The notes under the pieces were generated by a model, which was not told the DNA's origin, did not search any database, and saw only the letters and a list, made by a program, of their open reading frames with translations. DNA of 64,000 bases from Sequoia sempervirens (Eukaryota > Streptophyta > Pinopsida > Cupressales > Cupressaceae): positions 124,001-188,000 of the forward strand of contig VDFB02275664.1 of NCBI GenBank assembly GCA_007258455.2, read 5' to 3'. Of the stretch, positions 1-9,612 are shown in pieces. The first letter of the stretch is position 1; every line of letters starts with the position of its first letter. A program made the position numbers and the translations under genes.

Positions 1-839
1 AAATATGTTTAACTGACTCAATGGGTATGGGAGATATTTCACAAGTCATAAGACTTACTAGTTTAGATCAACAAAATCAATCAATAACAATTTAGAGGAA
101 TAAAGGTATGCCACTTCTTAGTAGGCTTACCTCACCCCTGAAGGAATTATTTTTAAATTCAAATTTATAGAGGGGTGAAATAGACCACATCACGGAAATG
201 TATCATCTTGATATGTCTAGCTTTGTACAAGAGAATAAACTCTTAAGCTTTATGCCTCAACTATAAATTGCACATGGTAAGTAACTTCTCAGAATGGTGC
301 TATTTTGATGCACTACTTCAAAGGATGTTTCAAAACACTTGGCCTATAGATACAAAAACAATTTAGTGACACTGTGAACACCATAAGTATACTTCAAATA
401 GGAGACACTAAATTCTCTAGCTTCCCCTAAGTGACCATTCGTTCGCATGAGAGTAGGTCCGCAAGGTATAATGTCTGTGTATTTATGATACTTTAGTTTT
501 TGCGCACTTCATATAGCCCGTCGGTAAACGTGCTTGAAGGTAACCATGAGTTCTCCATTCCATGATGTATCTCAATCATAGGTCCTCTCTAATAAAAGAA
601 AAGGAATGTTATTTATCTTCACCCAAGATCACACGAAGCACAAGGGGAGAGGATACGTAGCAAGCCTTTGGGTGACTCAAAAAGTTTGTAAACTTAGAGT
701 GTTTCTCTTCACCCAAGATCGCATGAAGCGCAAGGGGAGAGGATAGAAACTAAAAATTTGCACAATCAAGGCAAGAAAAGAGGACAATGATTCATTTTTG
801 TGCACCAAAAGTAGATGTTATGTTCATTTTAATAACACC

Positions 840-1140
840 AAAATTGAGTGTGAGTTTTTTTTGTTCAATTTTAAGCCAAATTGAAGTGTGAGGATGTTTG
901 GGTTCAATTTTAAGCCAACTTTCAAAAACTCATAGCATTGTAAGTTTTCAAACCCAAATTGAAATTTATGGGCTCAGTTTTAAGCCGACTTTGAAAAACT
1001 CATAACATTGTAAGTTTTAAAGCCAACTTTTAAAAAATCATAGCATTATAAGTTTCAAAGCCCAAATTGAAATTTATGGGTTCATTTTTAAGCCAAATTT
1101 TAAAAAAACTCATAGCATTGTAAGTTTTAAAGCCCAAATT
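840..1140. repeat. Degenerate tandem repeats in F leader
   Basis: Units of roughly 60-75 bases contain TTTTAAGCC, then CTCATAGCATTGTAAG, then CCCAAATTGAAATTTATGGG. They follow one another with small insertions and deletions, and at least four copies can be read. No function is evident. Confidence 0.7.
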
Positions 1141-1319
1141 AAAAGATTAAATGATGTCATGACAAGTGTTAATGAATACTTTTCTCCTCCACTTCAAATC
1201 TATAAAATAGTTCTAGCCTTATACAAACAAACCAGAAGTCAGTAAGTGATTAGAGAGTAGATAAAATTGAGAATTTAAAGTAAATATGAAGATTTAACTC
1301 TCTATTTTTTACTTGACAA

Positions 1320-1710
1320 TTGCGTCGCTATTCAGAATACTACATCGCTTTGGTTTAGAAAAAATACATCGTTGTACAACAATTGTGTCATTCTGGTTTG
1401 GGAAACTACGTCACAGTCTGGTAAAATGCATCGCTTTGGTTCAAGACAATTGCATCACTATACAACTATGTCACTCTAGTTCACCTAAAGCACAAAAAAA
1501 AATAGAAACGTCAATTGTGTTAGAGAAACAACTGCATCGCCCTAGCAGAAAGACAAACACATCGCAATGCAAACAATAGTGTACTTGTAATTTTCCAATT
1601 TTACGTCACAATACACAATTGCATCGCTTTGGCCAGATGACAATAGCATGCCAATTCAAATAATAGTGTCACAATTTGCAATTGCATAATCCCGCCCCAA
1701 ACAATTGCAT
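1320..1710. repeat. CATCGC-motif array
   Basis: A short motif, best seen as ACAATTGCATCGC, is scattered every 20-45 bases about 13 times, in forms such as GCATCGC, ACATCGC and ACGTCAC. On the minus (element) strand it reads GCGATGCAATTG. It lies directly after the primer site of element F and is not codon-periodic. Confidence 0.6.
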
Positions 1711-1777
1711 CGCCGGGTCCTAAAAGCTAAAAAATACAAAAACTCAAGCAAAAAATGTCAAATTTGGCTTGTAATTC

Positions 1778-1796
1778 CCTCCTTCTAGTGCCAAAA
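1778..1796 (-). promoter_or_regulatory. Putative primer binding site of element F
   Basis: Immediately inside the inferred LTR end the minus strand reads TTTTGGCACTAGAAGGAGG. A TGG start next to the LTR is what a tRNA primer site (complement of CCA) should look like. I cannot name the tRNA. Support is positional only. Confidence 0.45.
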
Positions 1797-2819
1797 TGTG
1801 AGCATGATCATAACCTAAGCTAAACATGATTAAGCATACAATAATTAACCAAGATCTAACTAGTTAAGTCAAACTCCCAATGAAATTCTTGAAAACATTA
1901 AACAAATAAACCATTAAACATGAAATAAATCAAAATGCTTAAAGGAAACCTATTCTAATGCATTAAACCTCATCCCATTGGGGGATTGATGTTGAATTGA
2001 TGTGGAATTTCAACCCTTTCCTAATCCCTTAGTTGAAACAAGCTTGAAGATGGAAGCCATTGAAGGAGATTGATGAAAATGGATGCCAAATAATAAAATG
2101 CTCATGAAGAATGCTCTCAAATTCACTATAGTGCAATTAATCTAAATGAATGTGGATCCTTTTCTCATAGAAATGAGAAGTATTTATAGGAAAAATAGTT
2201 GAATCAATGGTCAAGATTGATTTCATCAATCAACAGATGAAAATCAATAAGAGGAGATGACATGGATCTAGAATCTAATCAATGGATGAGATTGCAAGTT
2301 GAAAAGGATCAAGGATTTTAATCAATGGCTCAAATCAACTTGAAGAAGCAAAAATCTTAAAAAATAGGAAATTGTTACAAGATATTTTCAATTTTGGAAT
2401 ATTCTTTTGCAAGTGGTGAGGGTGAGAGAAATTAGCTAATTAAATAATTAAGGCATTATTTAATTGTGCGTGATGGATGAATTTGAAGATTTAATTAAAT
2501 AATTAACTCATTTAATCAAAAAATGGGAATTAATGACTTTCAACTAAATAATTAAGATTATTTAATTAAATGAGAGGACTTAAGAAATTTAATTAAATAA
2601 TTCGCATTATCTTATTAAATAGGATGAAAATTAGTATGGATGGGGGTGAATTAACTTAATAAAATTGATTATCCAATTAATAGAAGAAAATGATGAATTT
2701 AATTAAGAAAATTATATTATTTAATTAAACAATCGGAAAGAGGTGAATCATGATGAAAATAGTGTTAGTAATCAAATTCAGATGTGCAATATCGATCAGG
2801 ATGATTTTAAGTGGCTACA
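1797..2819 (-). repeat. 5' LTR of element F
   Basis: The block runs from TGTGAGCATG to GGCTACA and so has the TG...CA ends of an LTR. The primer-like TGG lies just outside its left end. At its right end the sequence switches abruptly to the LTR of element D (GGTCCAGATG), which in the uninterrupted D copy continues leftward as seen at 16363. The 1,023-bp length is normal for a plant LTR. The right part (2430-2740) is rich in TTAATTAAATAATTA-like blocks. The partner LTR is outside the window, so the call rests on these ends and on the interruption of D. Confidence 0.65.
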
Positions 2820-4965
2820 GGTCCAGATGTCCCTTCTTGGGCATACATCCTCAAATTTTGGCTACCAAATGCATGAGGGAGAGTATCACCCAAGCACTTT
2901 CCTGTCAACCACAAACTTATGGCAGTCCCCCACACATCTACCAAACTGGTAAGATGGCCCCCCCTTCAACGAAGAGATTGGTCTAGTAACCCTCATAACA
3001 ATAGCCTTCCTAAGCATGGTGTTGCGTCCTACATAACTAGAGCTACCATACAGTTGATACCCGCCTACATGCATGATATTCCTAGCCTAGTTATGCTAAC
3101 TTGGCTCATAATGAACCAACAAGTGTAATTAGTGGAAAATTGCACTACTTTGGCCAAATATTTGATAGTTACATATCAAACTCACTTCCTAAGAAATGGA
3201 GTCTCACTTTTATGAAGTGGTATTCGTATGTTCACCAAGTCCTTTTCTTGATTTGGTAAATGGCCATAATAACTCTTGACAAGATACACATAACATAATT
3301 CCAACCCAAAAGGTGATGTACATTGAAGTGTTCTAACTGACCAACTAGGTTATTCCCAACCATGGATTTATCCTAAACTCAAGGACAACCCTCATTAACC
3401 ACGTAGGTTCACATAGCATCACTAACTAGCAATTTCAATTTAGTACTACAATGTAATATCATTTCTCATACTTCATGACCCATGCATGCATACATATGGT
3501 CTATAATAATCTAGGTATTATACTAATACTCTATGGTTATCTTGTTTATCAAACACAACCACATGATTTCAACATAAGGGATATATATATATATACATAT
3601 ATAAACCAATAAGGTTTCACCAAAATAAGAATTCATCAAAGTTCATGCAAGCAAGTTCAACATAACATATAATCATATTTTCCTCAAACATTTGAAATCA
3701 TAAGCATATATTGTATCAAACATGAAAAGAATAGAGAATTAAAAATAGCATGCCTGGAATATAGCTTCCAATGAAGAATTCACCTTCTAAGCTTGGTACC
3801 AAAACTCCATTTCTTTCCCCTTATATTCTCAGCTTGCCCACCAATCTAACTCTAACTCCAAATACTCAAACTATACAAGAAAAATACCTAATTCTCTTAA
3901 TGGAAAACTTCCTTCCTCTCTCACACCTCTCCACAACACTCAAGAACTTAGCTTATGCGCGACAAAATCGATTGAGAAAAATAAAAATGAATGAATGCCA
4001 AACCGAAAAGTCTACCTTCTATTTATACAAAATGTTGAGAAAATTAATGCTACAATTTAGTTCACAAATATGCCACATTTTTCAATAAAATTATGCCTCT
4101 AAGATTGCTAATACAAAACTAAAACCAACTTCTCTTCTTAACGGGTCGACTAAGCAAGATTGATGAAATGTGGCTGCTAAAAGATATAGAAAACAAACAC
4201 ATATACACTCCAGTAATAATCATCTTCTTTACCTTGGCTAAGTCACCTCCCAAAGATGCCAACATCAACTATTTTACTATGCCTGTTGGTTGCTTGCCAC
4301 AACAAATCAAAGTCTTCCATTATCTGCCAACTCGTGGCTTCACCAAGTCATACATTTTTATATGGATATGCATGGATTTTAACCTAACAACTTTGTCTTC
4401 CATTTGCATTTTACTATGTAGCATGGCGCAACACAATACTTATTAAATGTCTTTCACAATGTTTCCACATGCCTATATTTATGTACTTACACTTGCAATA
4501 ATAACAATCCTCAATTTATGCGCTTTTATTTGCAACAAAAATAATCGTCACATATATGTGAGTATATGCATAGCATATGGTTTATACATAGTTAAGTTGT
4601 TGGCTTTATACAAGAACTTCATTACTCACTTGGTCCACATTATATATGCGTTGAATATACTTATAACATTTCATATATATAACACTATATATATTAATAT
4701 ACATATATATTATATAATGCTTGATCATTATAATATATATATAAACATATGTATATATGTACATTAAAATCATTAATCGCCAATCATATATATATTAACA
4801 ATATATATATATATATATATTAATACGTATGTATGCATGTACACATTTAAATACGTACATATATACCTATATATTAATATATATACATACATATATTATT
4901 ATTTTAATATCTATAATAAACACACATATATAAATATAGATTCATTGATAGGTTTATATACAAAA

Positions 4966-4991
4966 TGTATATATATGTGTGTGTGTGTGTG

Positions 4992-5031
<40 letters not shown>

Positions 5032-5131
5032 CATATATGTATATATATGTATGTATATATGTATATATATATATGTATATATGTATGTATATATATGTAT
5101 ATATATATGTATATGTATATGTATATATATG

Positions 5132-5176
<45 letters not shown>

Positions 5177-5180
5177 ATGT
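4966..5180. repeat. TA/TG/TATG microsatellite
   Basis: About 215 bases consist almost only of TA, TG and TATATG repeats, with (TG)n runs near both ends. The sister LTR has only some 30 bases at this place (24618-24648), so the array grew after D inserted. The open frames across it encode only Tyr/Ile/Val/Cys/His low-complexity peptide and are not genes. Confidence 0.9.
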
Positions 5181-5237
5181 CCAATTGATTTCTCCATGTA
5201 TATGATGTATTTGTGTATGAGTATGTGTAAGTATTTC

Positions 5238-5412
5238 GGCTCTAGGAAAATTCACTACCAACAATTCACCGAAGGAAAATTCACCATCAACAATTCACCA
5301 TGGGAAAATTCACCGCCACCAGCAATTCACCGCCATGGAAAATTAACCGCCAAAAATTCATGCAATTAATTTTTCACGCGGTGAATTGTTGGCGGTGAAT
5401 TTTTCGGATGCC
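5238..5412. mobile_element. MITE with 9-bp target duplication (Mutator-like size)
   Basis: The 175-bp insert begins GGCTCTAGGAAAATTCAC and ends with the inverted partner, which reads GGCATCCGAAAAATTCAC on the minus strand. The terminal inverted repeat continues for about 34 bases with a few mismatches. AAGTATTTC stands on both sides (5229-5237 and 5413-5421). The sister LTR has AAGTATTTC once, at 24696-24704, so it is a direct empty site. Inside, a unit of about 30 bases (GGAAAATTCACC...CAATTCACC) is repeated about four times. No protein is encoded. A 9-bp duplication is typical of Mutator-like elements, so mobilisation by such a transposase is an inference. Confidence 0.85.
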
Positions 5413-5913
5413 AAGTATTTCTACCTACATATACGCACACGCGCATATTCTCACATGCATGAGTTATCGTATTCACATACATATATACATATATGCATTC
5501 AATGTATATACTTATCAATTAATATATAAATATAAATACATGAAGAAGAGCTTGTAGTTATACATAGATTTAGTCACTTAATTCAAACTAAGAAACACTC
5601 AAGAAATCAAAGACTAATACCAAAATCATTTCAAATCATCCCCAAACTATGACCGAGGATTTTACTTACCAATTCCCGAACTAATTTGACTCAACTTGAA
5701 TATTATATGTTGTGAGTGTGTGATAGCTCAAGTAGGTACATTAGGGGTCACCAAACCAAACTCCTCTCCTGGGTGATACTCCCCCTCTCTTACCAAATGG
5801 CTTGATTCTTCCTGCATCTAACTTAGTGCATCACAATACTAGTTAGCCGATAAAATTACATTCATATACATCATATATAAATTTCATCTTCAAAACATTT
5901 AAAGCATTTACAT

Positions 5914-6483
5914 TGTTGGAAGCTTGATGCTTCCACCCCACAATCAGCGTTGACCACATGATTCACGACATTGTATAACAACCTCCTGTGGATCCTTAAT
6001 CTGGGATGGTAATGGATTCCTGATAGATCAACCTTTTGAGAATAATGACCAACTCAACTCCCAACAAGTGGTATCAAAGCGAGGGTTGCAGGTTTGAATC
6101 TCGTGGTCACACTAGGGGGGATTGTTGGAAGATTGACGCTTCCACCCCTCAGCCAACGTTCACCATGTGATTCATGACATGGTTTAACAACCTCCTATGG
6201 ATCCTTAATTTGGGATGGTAGCAGATTCCTGACAGGTTGGCCTTTTGGGAATAATGGCCAGCTCAACTCCTAATAAGTGGTATCAGAGCGGGGGTTGCGG
6301 GTTTGAATCTCGTGGTTAGATGAGGGGGATTGTTGGAAGATCAACGCTTCCACCCTTCAGTCAACACTGACCATGTGATTCGCAACATGGTTTAACAACC
6401 TCCCATGGATCCTTAATCTAGGATGGTAGCAGATTCCTGACCGTTTGATCTTTTGGGAATAATGGCCAGCTCAACTCCCAACA
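5914..6483 (+). mobile_element. Tandem TRIM (three 153-bp LTRs, two short internal domains)
   Basis: Three copies of a 153-bp terminal repeat (5914-6066, 6123-6275, 6331-6483) begin TGTTGGAAG and end CAACTCCCAACA or a close variant. They are separated by internal domains of 56 and 55 bases. Each internal domain holds an initiator-Met primer site just after the LTR (TGGTATCAAAGC at 6069, TGGTATCAGAGC at 6278), a GGTTTGAATCTC block, and a G-run polypurine tract just before the next LTR. TACAT flanks the whole array (5909-5913, 6484-6488). The sister D LTR lacks it. There is no coding capacity, so it depends on the proteins of other elements. Confidence 0.92.
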
Positions 6484-6607
6484 TACATTACATTACACAT
6501 TCATTCATTGCATTTTCCATCAAGAAATACAAAACATTATCACATGTTAAAATATTCCAACTCTTCAAAGTAACAGTAAATAGGTAATAACACAATGGAG
6601 TGTAACA

Positions 6608-6620
6608 TATCCCCCCCTTG
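6608..6620 (-). promoter_or_regulatory. Polypurine tract of element D
   Basis: The minus strand reads CAAGGGGGGGATA immediately before the LTR start (TGTTACAC). This is the expected position and composition for the plus-strand DNA synthesis primer of a minus-oriented LTR element. Confidence 0.75.
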
Positions 6621-7064
6621 TGAATCATCGTCCCCAATGATTTTAAGTATCAAACATGAAACATAAAACTTAAAGCATAATAAAGATTGTTTTAAGAACT
6701 TTAAAAGTCTATCACAACATGAGGAAAATTTTGCTTCATCTCAGCATAGTCCTCCCAAGTGGCAGAATCTTCTGAATATTGAACCCACTAGATCTTGCAT
6801 TGCAGAACCTCTCCATTACATCGGTGAAGCCTACATGTTTTGAGTACTCTAAGAGGCTCGATTGTTACCACTCTTGGGTCTTGTACTTGTAAATAATTTC
6901 AATCAATATCATGATTATCCCCTAGCATGTACTTCTTAAGGTATGACACATGAAAGACATTGTGCATCCTGACAAAAGCTAGTGGTAAAACAATTTGATA
7001 AGCAACAGGGTTAACTTCTTCAAGAACCTCAAAAGGACCTACATATCATGGAGCTATTTTGGAT
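6621..7064 (-). pseudogene. D: integrase C-terminus with chromodomain-like tail (3' piece of split pol)
   Basis: The minus-strand translation gives the end of a Ty3/gypsy integrase. It contains YVGPFEVLEEV, then AYQIVLPL and HNVFHVSYLKKY, then a short chromodomain-like tail with RVLKTCRLHRCNGEV, WVQYSEDSATWEDY and NFPHVV, ending at a stop near 6716. In-frame stops replace Trp or other codons at several places. The 5' part of the same integrase resumes at 11154 because element E sits in between. The chromodomain-type tail places D among the chromoviruses, which target integration through chromatin marks; that lineage call is family knowledge. Bases 6621-6715 are the short 3' untranslated stretch. 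Confidence 0.8.
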
Positions 7065-7067
7065 GAC

Positions 7068-8556
7068 TAATGTAGAGTAGGAGTAAACAATCTCAAAAGA
7101 CACATAACAAATCACTCTTTCAAACCCTTAATCATCAGTCGATGGGCTTTCCTTCATAAACCACCATTCTTCGTTATAACCTTTCAAAAAGGAATTTTTT
7201 GACATAAATCTTCAACAATAACTGATCTATAGGAAAGAATACTTGTTTCAGATACCCATTTGTCCATTCTTAAACATATCTCAAATCAGACAGGGTTCAT
7301 TTATACGGAAGGGGTCAAAAATTGACTATCCTCCTTTTTTTTACTAGGCCTAATTGGGAAAATATGCATGCTACAACTAGGTTCTGGACTTCAAGGGTTC
7401 TTAACTCATGCTCTAACACCTTCAACACACAACATATGGTCACCACAACCTATTTCCTTCCTCTTAAGTAACTCTCTTCAATACCCTTTTCACCAAACCC
7501 GTTAAGCCACGAGGGTTCTCATTGCAAACAAGGCTCAAAGACATCAAACTATCATCCAATACTCCCTCACACATGCAGACCCCAAATCCCAAACCTTGCA
7601 ATGAGTTGAAACATGTCAAATCAGAATTAATTACAAAGTTACATTGCTTCCTTAGAGTAGAAACTCAAGAAAATGCATTTTTTGTGTGTTCTAGAACCTT
7701 GGGTGGGGTTTGTGGCTGTCTTCATGAAAACATTGATATCTCACGTAAATCTTGATGGATTTTGATCAAACCAAAAACATTGTAAAGGTAAGAGAGCCTT
7801 ACAACTTTTCCAAGCAATTTCTAAACCGTACAAGAAGATACAAATCTGTACCACGTGACAGAACATGAATTTTATGCAAGAAACATAGTTTTGATGTGCA
7901 AAAATAAAAAGAATAGTCATCTATAACTTTCATAAATCAAAGAATTAAGCTAATCGCTCTAGTGAGACTGAAGAGGACCTTATTAAAAACCTTTCCTCAA
8001 AATTTTATTAAAATCCAATGGTGGAAATAAGAGTTATGCCATTTTCCCAAAACTGGTAACCTTAGGACAAATTTAGTTGAGTTTTAGTAAAATTGCAATA
8101 ACTTTCAAAATACTCAATGAAAAGGCACCAAACCAAGTGCAAATTAAAGTTGATTCATCCCTCTATCAAATTTGCAATCATATTACACAAAAAAATGCAT
8201 AAAAATGTGTCTAATTGGTGTCTTATTCCTCCAAACTACTCTCCAACCCCTTGGGTCATGTTTACAAGGTGTATTTATGCTATTGCAATCAAATTTCAAT
8301 TTCCCAATTGACCATAAGTTCTTTTTTTAAGAATAATGACACTTTTACAAGATTTGTTGCATTTTGACAACTTTGCAACTTTTAAAATTTTGACAAATTT
8401 TGACAACTTTTGCATTACGACTCCAAAACTTCACAAATAGTACCATATGACCCCTAATGGGCCAAAATGACCTTATTCACCTTAAACATTAGAAAACAAG
8501 ACAAAACTTAAACTATGACATCATTTTGTGATGGGGATCCTGATGCCCCTGCATCA
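7068..8556 (-). repeat. 3' LTR of non-autonomous element E (left copy)
   Basis: This 1,489-bp block matches 9613-11153 along its length with scattered differences. The terminal pair is TGATG...CATCA in consensus; here it starts TAATGTAGAG and ends CCCCTGCATCA. Small open frames within (7522-7755, 8117-8311) are not kept in the partner LTR and are incidental. Confidence 0.85.
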
Positions 8557-8619
8557 TACACCCAAGGGAAAAAAGAACTCAAGTCCACTTGAGTGCAGGT
8601 CTTCTCTCTTCCTGGTCTT

Positions 8620-9153
8620 TCAATTCTTCTGCAACTTGTCCTTCATTTTTGCAACTTTCCCTGGATTTTCTTTCTTCTTCTTGTACCATCTCTTACTGAG
8701 AATTTTCTCAACTTCTAAGTTCCAAAATTCTAGTTCTTGTTCATATGTCTCAGTACCACTGTCTATGTCTTCATCTTCATCATTGGAATATAATATATCA
8801 GCATATTCATCATCCATAAAATCAAAAAATACAGCCATTACCTCGGTTGCTTTTGCAACATCTTCTTCACCATAGTGTGTTATATTTGTATAATAATCTT
8901 TATATACTATATGCACCTCTCCTCCTTCTTTAGACTCTTTTCCATCATCATTTCCATTTGCTACACCTATAAACACATACTCACAAATATTGTTAGAAAT
9001 AAAATCTTGATTCTTAAGGGACCCATTTCCTTCACATGTTTTCTCTTCCTCATATGGATCTTGCTCTTCCATCATCAAAAAAGACTCCCCAATGTCTTTT
9101 TTTTTGTCCTCTCTTGCCTTCTTCTCTTCTGAATGAGCTTCTTGATATGCCAC
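8620..9153 (-). CDS. Acidic/charged 177-codon frame in element E
   Basis: An uninterrupted frame of 177 codons fills most of the interior of E. The displayed start is GTG, so a plant start would be a later ATG, for example at FLMMEEQD. The product is very rich in Glu, Asp and Lys (EEKKAREDKKKD near the start, NDEDEDIDSGTE near residue 125) and ends in a basic stretch (RWYKKKKENPGKVAKMKDKL). I recognise no catalytic motif or zinc knuckle. Upstream (9160-9320, minus strand) further coiled-coil-like Lys/Glu/Gln-rich coding sequence continues in shifted frames, so the original protein was longer. A gag-like structural protein is possible but unproven. Confidence 0.45.
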   Translation of the reverse strand: MAYQEAHSEEKKAREDKKKDIGESFLMMEEQDPYEEEKTCEGNGSLKNQDFISNNICEYVFIGVANGNDDGKESKEGGEVHIVYKDYYTNITHYGEEDVAKATEVMAVFFDFMDDEYADILYSNDEDEDIDSGTETYEQELEFWNLEVEKILSKRWYKKKKENPGKVAKMKDKLQKN

Positions 9154-9597
9154 TTTAGCCTCTTTTTATTGGTAAATGCCAACCACTTTCTTGTTCTTCC
9201 TTCTCAAGACACTGTTGCATCTCAAGATCCATTCTTTCTTGAATTTTTTCCAAGGCTTGCATCAACTTTATTATCTCTTGCTCAATATTAATTTGTTTTA
9301 CCTTCTCATTTTTCTTCTACATCTCACTTTTCTCTCTTCTTTTCCCTTGTTGCTTCTTGTGTGGTAACTCCTTACTCTACAAGTCTCCACGGATGAATTT
9401 TCTCAAAATTTCCATTCTTCTTTCTCAAGCAAGTCTGTTTCACCTTGATTATTCTCAATGCTTCTTCTTGTCTTTGTGATACCTCACCTTAGGCCCATTT
9501 ATTTTCTCTTGGCCTAGTCTTTTAGTATCAAAGCTCTTCCTTCAACCTATAAAAGACAATACACAAACTTCCAAAACTTTCTTTCCCAAATCTTTGG

Positions 9598-9609
9598 GCT
9601 CCAATACCA
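9598..9609 (-). promoter_or_regulatory. Primer binding site of element E
   Basis: The minus strand reads TGGTATTGGAGC a few bases inside the right LTR. It differs from the initiator-Met primer site TGGTATCAGAGC at two positions, which fits a decayed primer site and fixes the element's orientation. Confidence 0.7.
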
Positions 9610-9612
9610 ATT

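Larger units (their letters stand above)
1..1777 (-). mobile_element. Leader/internal start of LTR element F (partial, continues off the left edge)
   Basis: This stretch lies downstream, in minus-strand sense, of the LTR at 1797-2819 and its primer site, so I read it as the untranslated leader or 5' internal region of element F. It has no convincing coding frame. It is built from repeats. A block of about 40 bases beginning TCTTCACCCAAGATC occurs at about 621 and again at about 710. Units containing AAGCC and CTCATAGCATTGTAAG recur four to five times between 840 and 1140. A degenerate CATCGC motif recurs about 13 times between 1320 and 1710. The polymerase of F must lie left of base 1. The assignment to F is inferred from position only. 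Confidence 0.5.
2820..6607 (-). repeat. 3' LTR of Ty3/gypsy element D (left copy, interrupted)
   Basis: This block aligns base for base with 16363-18423 plus 24538-25299, the other LTR of D. It ends in GTGTAACA directly beside a polypurine tract. Its first 287 bases are missing here because element F was inserted after GGTCC; they should lie beyond F, left of the window. Two further insertions, a MITE at 5238 and a TRIM at 5914, and an expanded TA/TG microsatellite are present in this copy and absent from the other. Apparent reading frames in it, such as 3771-4088 or 4447-4767, are not conserved as protein and are incidental. Confidence 0.85.

Noticed and set aside
3771..4767. Plus-strand frames of 92-106 codons in the D LTR
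   Set aside because: The corresponding positions of the other D LTR carry different stops and frames; no protein-like conservation.
4837..5369. Several open frames on both strands coding Tyr/Ile/Val/His-rich peptides
   Set aside because: They only translate the TA/TG microsatellite and the adjoining MITE; the sister LTR does not keep them.
6080..6110. Possible tRNA gene (GGTTTGAATC box)
   Set aside because: No acceptor, D or anticodon stems can be formed; it belongs to the TRIM interior.
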